A stretch of DNA of 64,000 nt from Defluviimonas aquaemixtae. Lineage in GTDB: Bacteria; Pseudomonadota; Alphaproteobacteria; Rhodobacterales; Rhodobacteraceae. Numbering within the stretch: position 1 is the stretch's first letter; every line of letters starts with the position of its first letter. Under the pieces are notes generated by a model that saw nothing but the letters and a program-made list of their open reading frames with translations, made no database searches and was not told the DNA's origin. Of this stretch, positions 16,480 through 24,741 are shown one piece after another. A program made the translations under genes and the position numbers. The stretch is taken from NCBI RefSeq assembly GCF_900302475.1, contig NZ_OMOQ01000003.1, positions 1 to 64,000 of the forward strand. Reading direction: 5' to 3'.

Positions 16480-17388
16480 ATGACCTTGCTCAAAAATTCC
16501 ATTGTTGCTTCCGGGCCGGTTTACTCGGCCATCGAGATTCGTGAAGCCACGCGCGCCGATATCAGCGCGGTGGCGCGGATCATGTATGAGGCGTTCCGTA
16601 GGTTCCATGAGAGCCGTGGTTTTGCTCCGGATTTTCCTGACCTTGAAACGGCGACCGGGATCGCGGCGGGGCAGATCGAAGACCCGGCCTCCTACGCGAT
16701 TGTTGCGGTGGCTGGCGACCGCGTTGTCGGGTCAAATTTCCTCACCGAAGGCGATCCGATCCGCGGGATCGGGCCGATCTCGGTCGATCCCGACTTCCAG
16801 GATGCGGGCGTTGGCCGGCTGCTGATGCACGCAGTGATCCGTCGTTCAATCTCGGCCCGGGGCGTCCGGCTCTTGCAGGACGCATTCAACACCAAGTCGA
16901 TGGCGCTTTACGCGTCACTCGGCTTCCGAGTACGCGAACCCGTCGTCGTCGTGACTGGGCGCCCGCGCGACAACGTGCCGGCAGGATTGCAAGTCCGGCC
17001 GATGACGCCCACGGACCTGTTCGCCGCCGACACCCTTGCGCGGCGTGTGCATGGCTATGCGCGTGGGGCAGAGCTGCGCTCGGCGCTCGCACGCGGCACG
17101 CCGGTCGTGCTCGAGCGCGGCGGCAGGATCACCGGTTACATGACCATGCCGAAACTGTGGCTGCTCAACCACGCAGTCGCGGAGACGCAAGCTGACATGA
17201 TGGCGCTAATACTTGGTGCCGGCGCGGTCACGGCTGAACCGATCAGCTTTCTCGTGCCAATCCGCTACGCCGAGTTCTTCCGCTGGTGCCTCGGCCAAGT
17301 GTTCGCAATCGTCAAGCCGATGACGCTCATGACGCGCGGCGAATACAGCGAGCCTCGGGGCGCCTGGGTTCCATCCGTACTCTACTGA
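16480..17388 (+). CDS. GNAT-family N-acetyltransferase (two-domain)
   Basis: The 302-residue protein carries a GNAT domain at about residues 20-150, with EIREATRADISAVARIMYE, the acetyl-CoA segment VDPDFQDAGVGRLLMHAVI (Q/R-x-x-G-x-G/A pattern) and ALYASLGFRVREP. The C-terminal half (LQVRPMTPTDLFAADTLARR onwards) looks like a second, degenerate GNAT fold. Start ATG 16480 is chosen at MTLLKNSIVAS; a longer frame to 16378 has no ribosome site. It lies between the GAF protein and a sulfotransferase on the same strand. Substrate unknown. Confidence 0.85.
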   Translation: MTLLKNSIVASGPVYSAIEIREATRADISAVARIMYEAFRRFHESRGFAPDFPDLETATGIAAGQIEDPASYAIVAVAGDRVVGSNFLTEGDPIRGIGPISVDPDFQDAGVGRLLMHAVIRRSISARGVRLLQDAFNTKSMALYASLGFRVREPVVVVTGRPRDNVPAGLQVRPMTPTDLFAADTLARRVHGYARGAELRSALARGTPVVLERGGRITGYMTMPKLWLLNHAVAETQADMMALILGAGAVTAEPISFLVPIRYAEFFRWCLGQVFAIVKPMTLMTRGEYSEPRGAWVPSVLY

Positions 17389-17415
17389 ATATTAATCATT
17401 TCTCGGAGAACCGAA

Positions 17416-18342
17416 ATGAATTCGGACGCGATTGACTGGCCGCGTAAGACGCGGGAGATGCACAGTCACCACTTCGACTCGACGATCTGGAATGACTTCC
17501 GTTTCCGCCCCGACGACATCGTCATCGGCACCTATGCCAAGTCGGGCACGACGTGGATGCAGCAGATCGTGGGTCAGCTGATCTTCGCGGGTGCCGAGGA
17601 TGTGAATGTGCCGGAACTTTCGCCCTGGCTCGATCTCCGCGTGCCCCCGAAGGACGTGAAGCTTCGGGCCGTCGAGGCGCAGGCTCACAGGCGGTTTCTC
17701 AAGACTCACCTGCCGGTCGATGCGCTCGTCTTCTCGCCCGAGGCCAAGTACGTCTATATTGGCCGCGACGGACGCGACGTGCTGTGGAGCATGTACAATC
17801 ACCACGCGCGCGCCAACGCGGAATGGTACCGCGCTCTGAACGAGACGCCGGGCCTTGTTGGCGATCCGATCGCGCCGCCCCCCGTCTCGATCCGCGAATA
17901 TTTTCACAATTGGCTCGACCGCGACGGGCACCCGTTCTGGCCATTTTGGGAGAACATCCGGAGCTGGTGGAAAGTGCGCAACCTGCCGAACGTGCTTTTG
18001 GTCCATTTCGCCGATCTGAAGACCGACATGGCAGGCGAGATCGCCCGTATCGCGAATTTCCTCGGCATCGAGGTGAATCCCGATCGTTGGTCCGCGATCC
18101 TCGAACATTGCAGCTTCGACTACATGAAGCGCAATGCCGCGAGGAGCGCACCGCTCGGTGGCGTCTTCTGGGATGGCGGAGCGGAGACCTTCATCCACAA
18201 GGGCACAAATGGCCGGTGGCGCGATGTGCTGACGCGAGCGGAAAGCGCGAAGTACGAGCGCATGGCGAACGATAAGCTCGGCTTCGAGGCCGCCTACTGG
18301 CTGGCTCACGGAATGCGTGCGAACCGTGTGAACGTCGCCTGA
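17416..18342 (+). CDS. PAPS-dependent sulfotransferase
   Basis: The 308-residue protein has the 5'-phosphosulfate loop KSGTTW (Lys42-Trp47), the KTHLP segment (96-100) and the 3'-phosphate motif around YIGRDGRDVLWSMYNH (Arg117-Ser125), plus a C-terminal WRDVLT segment. This is the classic cytosolic sulfotransferase layout, with the usual length near 300 aa. It would transfer sulfate from PAPS to a hydroxyl or amine of a small molecule. A GGAGA ribosome site lies 5 nt before the ATG. It is preceded by the GNAT gene (27-bp gap), so they may share a substrate pathway. Confidence 0.92.
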   Translation: MNSDAIDWPRKTREMHSHHFDSTIWNDFRFRPDDIVIGTYAKSGTTWMQQIVGQLIFAGAEDVNVPELSPWLDLRVPPKDVKLRAVEAQAHRRFLKTHLPVDALVFSPEAKYVYIGRDGRDVLWSMYNHHARANAEWYRALNETPGLVGDPIAPPPVSIREYFHNWLDRDGHPFWPFWENIRSWWKVRNLPNVLLVHFADLKTDMAGEIARIANFLGIEVNPDRWSAILEHCSFDYMKRNAARSAPLGGVFWDGGAETFIHKGTNGRWRDVLTRAESAKYERMANDKLGFEAAYWLAHGMRANRVNVA

Positions 18343-18399
18343 ACGCACTGTCCGAATCCACCACATCCCGCATGCGGCGGAACTAATTTTCACCACCTG

Positions 18400-18424
18400 C
18401 GCCCCGGCGATGTGCACCGGGGCG
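18400..18424 (+). terminator. GC-rich hairpin after the sulfotransferase gene
   Basis: An 8-bp perfect stem (CGCCCCGG at 18400-18407 with CCGGGGCG at 18417-18424) and a 9-nt loop lie 58 bp after the sulfotransferase stop. No uninterrupted U-tract follows, so it may be a mRNA-stabilising or processing hairpin rather than a true terminator. Confidence 0.4.
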
Positions 18425-18470
18425 TGCGGAGCCATCGTGTCGCTCTAAGAGTTTTCTCAGGATCCATCTC

Positions 18471-19574
18471 ATGCGGAGCATTTTTCATTCGCTCAGGTTG
18501 GCTGCGACATTTTTGACTGGCCTGGCAGCGGTTCTCCTGTCCCTGCCATCGCAGGTATTGGAAGCAGGTGAACTCCCGACCGCTACAAGTCAGAACACGC
18601 CCGCCACGCTTTTCGAGACTGGCCTCTATTCAGATCCGGTCGCGCTAATCGTCGATCCGGGACATATCGCCTTCACGCCGCAATATCCGCTCTGGACCGA
18701 CGGCGCGGAGAAGCGCCGATGGATTTCGCTGCCGGCGGGTAGTGCGATCGACGCGAGCGACCCGGACGCCTGGGACTTCCCGGTTGGCACACGATTCTGG
18801 AAGGAGTTTTCATTCGACGGCAAGAAGGTCGAGACGCGCTATATGCAGCGGCTGGCGGACGGCACATGGCTGTTCGCGAGCTATGGCTGGAGCGAGAACG
18901 GCCGCAGCGCCGAACTCGTGCCGGAAAAAGGCCGGAAGGGCGCCTATCCTCTCGGGGATGGGCGGTCACATGCAATCCCGGCCGCCGTCGATTGTCGTAT
19001 CTGTCACCTATCCGGCCCGGTGCCTGTTCTGGGTTTCAGCGCGCGTCAACTCGCGACAGACGAGGATCCCGGTGCAGTCGAAGGTGATCCGACGCCGCAT
19101 CTGAACCGGACTCTCGACGCGTTCGTCGCACGCGGCACCATCGCCGGGCTCGACGACCGGCTGCGCTGGGCGCAGTCGCCCGGCGGCTCACGGCTCGAAC
19201 GCGCTGCGCTCGGCTATCTGCATGGCAATTGCGGGCATTGCCACAACAGGCAAGGGCCGCTTGCAGGCCTAGGGCTCGACCTGCGGCAATCTGTGGCAAA
19301 CCCCCAAGAAGGCGCACTAGCAAGCGCGGTCGGATGGCCGCTCAAATCTCCGCCGCCCGGCCTCGTGCCCGGCACCGGTCTCCGCATCGCGCCCGGCCAT
19401 CCGCAGCTCAGCGCCATCCCGCAGCGCATGGCCTCGCGAACACCCGCTCTGCAGATGCCGCCGCTCGGCACCACACTCGGCGACGCCGAGGGTATCGCAC
19501 TCATCAATCGCTGGATCGCCGAGATGGAGACGGTCTCCACCGAGGCCCAGCACAAAGAAGGAGAAGAGAAATGA
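18471..19574 (+). CDS. periplasmic c-type cytochrome domain protein (HNE_0200-like family)
   Basis: The 367-residue precursor has a Sec signal (about residues 1-32). The mature N-terminal part contains FTPQYPLWTDGAEKRRWISLP and FPVGTRFWKEF. Two heme-attachment motifs follow: CRICH (175-179) and CGHCH (254-258, in LHGNCGHCHN). This arrangement fits a conserved proteobacterial family that I know as the HNE_0200-type proteins, usually encoded next to other cytochromes or secreted proteins. It is probably a diheme periplasmic electron-transfer protein with a beta-rich domain. It overlaps the next cytochrome gene by 4 bp. Confidence 0.78.
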   Translation: MRSIFHSLRLAATFLTGLAAVLLSLPSQVLEAGELPTATSQNTPATLFETGLYSDPVALIVDPGHIAFTPQYPLWTDGAEKRRWISLPAGSAIDASDPDAWDFPVGTRFWKEFSFDGKKVETRYMQRLADGTWLFASYGWSENGRSAELVPEKGRKGAYPLGDGRSHAIPAAVDCRICHLSGPVPVLGFSARQLATDEDPGAVEGDPTPHLNRTLDAFVARGTIAGLDDRLRWAQSPGGSRLERAALGYLHGNCGHCHNRQGPLAGLGLDLRQSVANPQEGALASAVGWPLKSPPPGLVPGTGLRIAPGHPQLSAIPQRMASRTPALQMPPLGTTLGDAEGIALINRWIAEMETVSTEAQHKEGEEK

Positions 19575-20125
19575 TGAAGCAGCTTTTTCCGGCTATCGCC
19601 GTCGCCGTCACGGCGCCGGCGGCCGCATGGGCCCAGACCGCGTCAGCAGACGACAAGGTCAAACGGGGCGAGTATCTCGTCGCCACATCTGCCTGCCAAG
19701 ACTGCCACACGCCGTTCAAGATGGGTGACAACGGCCCGGAATGGGACATGGACCGGATGCTGTCCGGGCATCCCGAGAGTGAGGTTATCACTGAGGGCGC
19801 GGCGCTTGCCGGACCCTGGGCGGCGGCCTCTTCGATGACCAACACTGCCTGGTCGGGTCCTTGGGGCGTGAGCTTCACCGCGAACCTTACGCCCGATCCG
19901 GAAACCGGGGTTCTGCGCGACTATAGCGAAGAGCAATTCATCCAAATGATGCGCACCGGGCGGCAATTGGGGCAGGGGCGGCCAATTCTGCCGCCGATGC
20001 CGTGGCCGGTCTACGGCCAGATGACGGATGAGGATCTGGGCGCGATCTACGCCTATCTGCGCCAGATCCCGGCCGTGCGCAACAAGGTGGCTGAACCTTT
20101 GCCGGCCGCAGCACCGGTCAATTGA
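19571..20125 (+). CDS. periplasmic monoheme cytochrome c
   Basis: The 184-residue precursor has a signal peptide ending in AAAWAQ and one heme motif CQDCH (residues 42-46), preceded by KRGEYLVATSA, as in alcohol/sorbose-dehydrogenase-type cytochromes. A distal methionine is available in LPPMPWPVYGQM. Two adjacent ATGs (19571, 19574) are possible starts; the first gives an ATGA overlap with the upstream cytochrome gene, and GAAGGAGAAG lies just upstream. The pair probably forms a periplasmic electron-transfer module whose donor enzyme is not in the cluster. Confidence 0.88.
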   Translation: MMKQLFPAIAVAVTAPAAAWAQTASADDKVKRGEYLVATSACQDCHTPFKMGDNGPEWDMDRMLSGHPESEVITEGAALAGPWAAASSMTNTAWSGPWGVSFTANLTPDPETGVLRDYSEEQFIQMMRTGRQLGQGRPILPPMPWPVYGQMTDEDLGAIYAYLRQIPAVRNKVAEPLPAAAPVN

Positions 20126-20206
20126 ACGGGACGCCGCCGCGCCCGCCAATCCCTTGCGGACGATCGCGGTGGCGTTCAAGCCCACTCACAACGACGGAGA
20201 CGAAAG

Positions 20207-20680
20207 ATGACGCTCAAAGACACGATCGCGGCGGGGCGGCCCGCCGGCGCGGCACCCGCCGTCTTGTCAGGTACCTGCTTCTGCGGAGAGGTGGGGATCT
20301 GCGTGTCCGGCGCGCCGGTCGAGATGGGCTATTGCCATTGTGCGTCCTGCAGGACCTATTCCGGCGCTCCATTCGTGACCTATGCGCTCTTTACCGAAGA
20401 TCAGTTCACCGTGACAGCGGGCATGGATCTTCTTGGCAGCTGCAACAAGACTGGCATGAGCGCCCGGCGCTTCTGCCTGCGTTGCGGCGGCCACGTGATG
20501 ACCGAACATCCGGGCATGGGCTTCACCGACATCCACGCCCCGATTCTGCCGGACCTTCATTTCCGGCCCGTCTGGCATCTCAACTATGCCGAGGCAGTGC
20601 TGCCAGTTCGTGACGGGCTGCCTAAGCTGCGGGACTTTCCGGCCCATGCCGGCGGCTCTGGCGAGAGGCTTACGGAATAG
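20207..20680 (+). CDS. GFA/CENP-V family zinc protein
   Basis: The 157-residue protein has the glutathione-dependent formaldehyde-activating enzyme (GFA) fold markers: SGTCFCGEV (Cys24, Cys26), CHCASC (Cys43, 45, 48), and RFCLRCGGH (Cys90, Cys93), which bind two zinc ions. GFA-family proteins have diverse roles and few act on formaldehyde. A GGAGACGAAAG site precedes the ATG at 20207. It lies 81 bp after the cytochrome and probably ends the same transcript, which may stop at the hairpin at 20898. Confidence 0.88.
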   Translation: MTLKDTIAAGRPAGAAPAVLSGTCFCGEVGICVSGAPVEMGYCHCASCRTYSGAPFVTYALFTEDQFTVTAGMDLLGSCNKTGMSARRFCLRCGGHVMTEHPGMGFTDIHAPILPDLHFRPVWHLNYAEAVLPVRDGLPKLRDFPAHAGGSGERLTE

Positions 20681-20897
20681 GTGCACAGCCTCCAAAGCCG
20701 CACTGCAGGATACTCGAAAGAGATGGAGAACGACGGCATGCGTCTTGGAACAATGGAGCGATGTGTCGTGCTGCTGAACTATAAAGGTGACCGGGCTATT
20801 GGCAATGCATGGCGCGAGTAGCGTATCGGCCCAATGCCTGCCCAAGGTTTTTTGCTCAACGTCTTTGAAGCGAGAGTGCCGACAGTCCGTGAACAAC

Positions 20898-20932
20898 CGG
20901 AAGGCCCAGGCTTAGGGCCTTCCGCTTCTTTC
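20898..20932. terminator. bidirectional rho-independent terminator
   Basis: A 10-bp perfect stem (CGGAAGGCCC at 20898-20907, GGGCCTTCCG at 20915-20924) with a 7-nt loop AGGCTTA is followed on the plus strand by CTTCTTTCG. It lies between convergent genes: 218 bp after the GFA gene and 28 bp after the stop of the minus-strand SnoaL-like gene. It can serve both directions; the U-rich tail is better on the plus strand. Confidence 0.7.
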
Positions 20933-20952
20933 GCCAGTACTTGTTGCGGGCA

Positions 20953-21384
20953 TCACGCGGGTTCGCCGAGCCGATTGAGGATTTCAATCAAGGCCGGCGA
21001 AAGATCCGTGTGGTGATGCGCCAATTTCCACTCTCCACTCTCCCGCCGATAGACATTCGTCACGCGGTGATGGATCGGCGCCTCGCGACCACCGATGATC
21101 AGGGTCCCGGTCTCCACGCCCGATTCGACGGCCATGTCAGACCCTGCGTCGATCGATTGGTCGACGAGACGGATCTCTCCTCCGCCAGCGATTTCCGCGA
21201 GCTTGGAAAAGGAAGCGATCACGGTGTCATATCCGGCGTCACGACCCCCAATGGGGTGCTGCGCGGATACACTGCCACCACGCGCCCAGACATGCGCCAT
21301 AGGCGCAGCATCGCCGTTGGTCATGCGGTTCAGCGCGGCGTAGAATCTTTCGGAAGCGCTGCAGATATCGTTCTTTGCGGACAT
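20953..21384 (-). CDS. SnoaL/NTF2-like protein
   Basis: The 143-residue protein has the NTF2-fold pattern of the SnoaL-like DUF4440 group: an N-terminal helix FYAALNRMTNGD, then PMAHVWARGGSVSAQHPIGG, and a C-terminal VTNVYRRESGEWKLAHHHTD. A perfect AGGAGG lies 7 nt upstream of ATG 21384, which sets the start. Such proteins bind small hydrophobic ligands or act as isomerases or cyclases; the role here is not known. It follows a sulfotransferase gene on the same strand. Confidence 0.85.
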   Translation of the reverse strand: MSAKNDICSASERFYAALNRMTNGDAAPMAHVWARGGSVSAQHPIGGRDAGYDTVIASFSKLAEIAGGGEIRLVDQSIDAGSDMAVESGVETGTLIIGGREAPIHHRVTNVYRRESGEWKLAHHHTDLSPALIEILNRLGEPA

Positions 21385-21469
21385 GGTTGAACCTCCTGGC
21401 TCGGGGTGAGCGATGCCGTTCCCGGCTTGTGTCGGATGCAGTCTCACCAAGTGATGACGTGTGTTCGTT

Positions 21470-22105
21470 TCAGGTTGCGGGCTCTTCGGTCCCTGACTTG
21501 ACCGCGGCGAAGAACTCCGCGCGCGGGTTTGTCTTCGGATAGGGCTCATCCGGGACCTCAACCGAAAGAAAGCGACAGAGCGGCTCCCAGCCGTCGCGTG
21601 CATCGAAAACGAGCGTCTGGCCGCTGGCCTCCAGATCACGTGCCGCCGCCACATTTGCGCGATAAGCCGCCAGAACACCCTCCCGATCCGTCGCGCCGCC
21701 CAGCGCCTTGCCGACAATCACCTTTTCGATCATCTTAAACCACGGACGCGCTCCATCTGGCCATGAGGCCTTGTCGAGGATCAGCGGCAGGATGGTCTGG
21801 GAAAAGCTCGCGTACCAGTCCTCGGGATCGCGATGCGAAAGGATGACCCTCGCGCTCGGATTGGCCGCAAGCGCGTCCGGCCAGAAAGCCGCGACCGGAA
21901 AGTCCACGGCCGAGCGGAAACTTGAGAATATCCGGGCGAAGTCCGGGCGCCCGTCTGCGGCTTCCGACCAAAGCCGGACCTGCTTGGGGTCGCCGATCAC
22001 TTCGGACATGTGATGGCAGGGGCCGTAGCCCAACCGCTCCAGCGCCGACTTCAGGGAATAAGTCCCCGTCCGCCCGAAGCCCGCACCGATGATATCGAGT
22101 GCCAT
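21470..22105 (-). CDS. sulfotransferase-family protein (short, Sulfotransfer_4 type)
   Basis: The 211-residue protein begins with MALDIIGAGFGRTGTYSLK, whose GFGRTGT loop (residues 9-15) is the PAPS-binding loop of the short sulfotransferase group. SHRDPEDWYASF then supplies the 3'-phosphate-binding Arg/Ser region. This family differs from the 308-aa enzyme at 17416 and often acts on small molecules of unknown identity. It is divergent from the LysR gene, whose product may regulate it. A promoter or operator with inverted repeats lies between them. Confidence 0.85.
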   Translation of the reverse strand: MALDIIGAGFGRTGTYSLKSALERLGYGPCHHMSEVIGDPKQVRLWSEAADGRPDFARIFSSFRSAVDFPVAAFWPDALAANPSARVILSHRDPEDWYASFSQTILPLILDKASWPDGARPWFKMIEKVIVGKALGGATDREGVLAAYRANVAAARDLEASGQTLVFDARDGWEPLCRFLSVEVPDEPYPKTNPRAEFFAAVKSGTEEPAT

Positions 22106-22131
22106 GGCGTCTGATCTCCTATATGAATACG

Positions 22132-22151
22132 ATCAATTGCGATCGCTTGAT
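22132..22151. promoter_or_regulatory. inverted repeat in the sulfotransferase/LysR divergent promoter
   Basis: ATCAA (22132-22136) and TTGAT (22147-22151) are perfect inverted halves separated by 10 nt that themselves contain the palindrome GCGATCGC. LysR-type regulators commonly bind such dyads in divergent promoters, so this is a candidate site for the adjacent LysR protein. Confidence 0.4.
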
Positions 22152-22204
22152 GGACTCCAAGTAAAGGAAGCGTGGCCCAAATGTGCTATGTTTGTCGAAC
22201 GAAA

Positions 22205-22231
22205 CGATTTCATATCACATGAACGAAATCG
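22205..22231. promoter_or_regulatory. inverted repeat spanning the LysR start codon
   Basis: CGATTTC (22205-22211) and GAAATCG (22225-22231) form a perfect 7-bp inverted repeat around the LysR ATG at 22219. It could be an autoregulatory operator or a short mRNA hairpin that hides the start. Confidence 0.3.
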
Positions 22232-23181
22232 ATTTACATCGCGTGGACCTCAATCTCCTCGTCGTGTTCGAGGTGCTCATGGAGACTCGGAGTGTCACCG
22301 CAACCGCTGAAAAGATCGGGCGCACGCAGTCGGCCGTGAGCCACTCCCTCGCGAGGCTGCGGCAGCAGCTTCGCGATCCGCTGCTGGTCCGGGTCGGCGG
22401 GAAGATGGTGCCAAGCCCGTTCGCCGAGACGCTCATCGAGGATGTTCGGCCCATCCTTCGCGGCATCCGACGTGTGATCGCGCCGCGAAGCCTGTTCGAT
22501 CCTGCCACGAGCGACCGTGTCTTTCGGATCGCCATGCCGACGCTCACGAAGGTCATCGCGGAGGTATCCGCCCGGGTCGAGGCCGAAGCGCCCAATGTGA
22601 AGGTTGAATGGCTGCCCGCACACCATGACGTCTACGCCGCGCTGAGCGAGGGGCTCATTGACCTCGCCCACCTCGGCGGCGAGCCGCGTCTGCCCGACGG
22701 GCTTGAAGAGCAGATCATGGAGCCGTTCTCCTGGGTGACTTTCGCGCGGCGTGGTCACCCGGCGTGCGACGCGTGGGGGATCGATGCCTGGCGCCGCTAC
22801 CCACATCTCATGGTAAACGTGACGCGGTCGTCGCAGAGCCCGTTCCCGGTTTCCATTCAGGCGGATGTCGGTGCGCGTCGCGTCAGCGCCATGATCGGGG
22901 ATTCCGCGGGCGTCGCCTCGCTGCTCGCGAACTCCGACTTCCTTGCGACTTTCCCGGCGATACTGCTTGCCTGGGAGTTGGAACCCCATGGGCTTCGCGC
23001 GATGAGGCCGCCCGTCGATCTGGGCCCGGTTCTCGTCCGGTTCTTTTGGAGCTCTCGGCTGGCCAACGATGCCGGAGGTATCTGGATAAGGTCGATCGTG
23101 ATCGAGGCCTATCGGCGATTGCAGGCTGAGGCAGAGGCAATGCTGAATGTGGACAATCTGCTTCAGACCACAACCGATTGA
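22219..23181 (+). CDS. LysR-family transcriptional regulator
   Basis: The protein is 320 aa from ATG 22219. It has the typical N-terminal winged helix (DLNLLVVFEVLMETRSVTA, TAEKIGRTQSAVSHSLARLR, LLVRVGGKMVPSP), a linker helix and a substrate-binding-like effector domain with FRIAMPTLTKVIAEV. The NodD/DntR-like variants also carry the DLNLL start and the late RPPVDLGPVLVRFFW segment. A 12-residue longer reading frame is possible, but MNEIDLHRVDLNLL is the standard beginning. It is divergent from the short sulfotransferase. Confidence 0.93.
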   Translation: MNEIDLHRVDLNLLVVFEVLMETRSVTATAEKIGRTQSAVSHSLARLRQQLRDPLLVRVGGKMVPSPFAETLIEDVRPILRGIRRVIAPRSLFDPATSDRVFRIAMPTLTKVIAEVSARVEAEAPNVKVEWLPAHHDVYAALSEGLIDLAHLGGEPRLPDGLEEQIMEPFSWVTFARRGHPACDAWGIDAWRRYPHLMVNVTRSSQSPFPVSIQADVGARRVSAMIGDSAGVASLLANSDFLATFPAILLAWELEPHGLRAMRPPVDLGPVLVRFFWSSRLANDAGGIWIRSIVIEAYRRLQAEAEAMLNVDNLLQTTTD

Positions 23182-23535
23182 AGGGCCTGTAGCCTCCGTC
23201 TCTTGGCACTGAGGGTACGCAGTGAGTTGCTGAACAAGCGGGCCCCAATCTCGCGGCGCGCGACCTGACGTCGCACTTTGCGGGCCTGCAGGCACAATTC
23301 GGCAGCCGAAATCGCATCTAGCACCCGGTTTTTGGTAATTTTTTTTGACCGGTTCGCGTAAGTGCATTAATCATGCGGCATCGCCTTCGATCCACAGAGG
23401 GGTGGCTTGGAGGGCAGGCCGTTCATCCCAAAGACCGGCTTTGCCTCTCCGTCGGGACCATTGCCCGATTGCTGCCGATAGGATGAAATGGACAGGGCGG
23501 TTAACCGAAGACCGGGCTGTTTAAGGGAGGTAAGT
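23182..23535. other. 354-bp intergenic region upstream of the TRAP operon
   Basis: No gene is supported. An AT-rich stretch at 23330-23375 contains TTGACC (23345-23350) followed 17 nt later by TAATCA (23368-23373), a possible sigma70-type promoter for dctP. About 160 bp of untranslated leader would then precede the dctP start. I see no recognisable riboswitch in it. Confidence 0.35.
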
Positions 23536-24660
23536 ATGACGGAACAGAAACTGGACCGCAGGTCCTTTCTGAGAAAATCGGCGTTTGTCGGGACCGCATC
23601 TGCCAGTGCGCTTGCTGCGCCGGCGGTGCTCGCGCAGTCGCCGCTTGTGGTGAAGATGCAGACGTCCTGGCCGGCCTCTGACATCTGGATGGACTTCGCG
23701 CGCCAGTACACTACGCGTGTCGAGGAGATGTCGGGGGGACGACTGTCGGTCGACCTGCTGCCGGCAGGCGCGGTCGTAGCGGCGTTCCAGGTGATGGACG
23801 GCGTCAATGACGGCGTCCTCGATGCTGCGCATACCGTGCCGGTCTACTGGTACGGAAAGCATAAGGCGGCGTCGTTCTTCGGGACGGGTCCCGTCTGGGG
23901 CGGTTCTGCCACGACGATGCTGAGCTGGTTCTACCAGGGCGGCGGCGACGAACTTTACCGCGAGTTGACGCAGGACATCCTGGGCCTGAACGTCTACGGC
24001 TTCATGGGCTTCCCAATGTTCGCGCAGCCGTTCGGCTGGTTCAAAGGTGAAGTGAATACTGTGGCTGACCTTCAGGGCTTCAAGTACCGCACCGTGGGTC
24101 TCGCCGCCGACCTCATGCAGGCGATGGGCATGTCGGTCGCCCAGCTTCCGGGCGGTGAGATCGTTCCGGCGATGGAGCGCGGCGTGATCGACGCCTTCGA
24201 GTTCAACAACCCGTCTTCGGACATGCGCTTCGGCGCCCAGGACGTCGCGAAGAACTACTACCTGTCGTCCTACCATCAGGCCTCGGAGAGCTTCGAGTTC
24301 CTGTTCAACAAGGACTTCTTCGACGATCTGGAACCGGACCTTCAGGCAATCTTGAAATACGGTGTGGAGGCTGCCTCTACCGCCAACACCGCAAGCGCGA
24401 TGGACAACTACTCGTCCGACCTGCAGAAGCTTGTGAGCGAGCATGGCGTGAAGGTCCACCGCACCTCCAAGGACATTCTCGACGGAGAGCTGAAGGCCTG
24501 GGACGGTCTGATCGAGGAACTGGGCAAGGATGAGTACATGAAGCGCGTGATGGACAGCCAGCGCGCCTGGGTCGAACGTGTGACCTACTACGAACTCATG
24601 AACGCGCCCGACTACGCGCTAGCCTATGATCACTACTTCCCGGGCAAGATCGCGCTCTGA
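23536..24660 (+). CDS. TRAP transporter solute-binding protein DctP
   Basis: The 374-residue precursor carries a twin-arginine signal (RRSFLRKSAFVGTAS, residues 8-22, cleaved after ...AAPAVLAQ). It matches the DctP family, especially the TakP-like branch that binds 2-oxo acids: TSWPASDIWMDFA, QPFGWFKGEVNTVADLQGFKYRT, and LPGGEIVPAMERGVIDAFEF. The Tat signal is usual for TakP-like proteins. GGGAGG lies 5 nt upstream of ATG 23536, which decides against a longer frame. It captures the substrate in the periplasm for the DctQM permease encoded next. Confidence 0.93.
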   Translation: MTEQKLDRRSFLRKSAFVGTASASALAAPAVLAQSPLVVKMQTSWPASDIWMDFARQYTTRVEEMSGGRLSVDLLPAGAVVAAFQVMDGVNDGVLDAAHTVPVYWYGKHKAASFFGTGPVWGGSATTMLSWFYQGGGDELYRELTQDILGLNVYGFMGFPMFAQPFGWFKGEVNTVADLQGFKYRTVGLAADLMQAMGMSVAQLPGGEIVPAMERGVIDAFEFNNPSSDMRFGAQDVAKNYYLSSYHQASESFEFLFNKDFFDDLEPDLQAILKYGVEAASTANTASAMDNYSSDLQKLVSEHGVKVHRTSKDILDGELKAWDGLIEELGKDEYMKRVMDSQRAWVERVTYYELMNAPDYALAYDHYFPGKIAL

Positions 24661-24684
24661 TCGGATTTGACGCTGCACGATAAA

Positions 24685-24711
24685 AGGCCCGGCGGTTCTT
24701 CCGCCGGGCTT
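24685..24711 (+). terminator. intercistronic hairpin between dctP and dctQ
   Basis: A 9-bp perfect GC stem (GCCCGGCGG at 24687-24695, CCGCCGGGC at 24701-24709, loop TTCTT) lies 26 nt after the dctP stop and 32 nt before the dctQ start. No long U-tract follows. Such hairpins in binding-protein operons partly stop transcription or protect the upstream mRNA, giving much more binding protein than permease. Confidence 0.7.
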
Positions 24712-24741
24712 GCCAACGAAACTGGCGCGGAAATCTGATCG

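Noticed and set aside
17392..18435. 347-codon minus-strand frame
   Set aside because: Antisense of the sulfotransferase with its intact KSGTTW loop.
20681..20820. 46-codon plus-strand frame after the GFA gene
   Set aside because: No ribosome site for its GTG start and no family resemblance; probably the 3' untranslated stretch before the hairpin at 20898.
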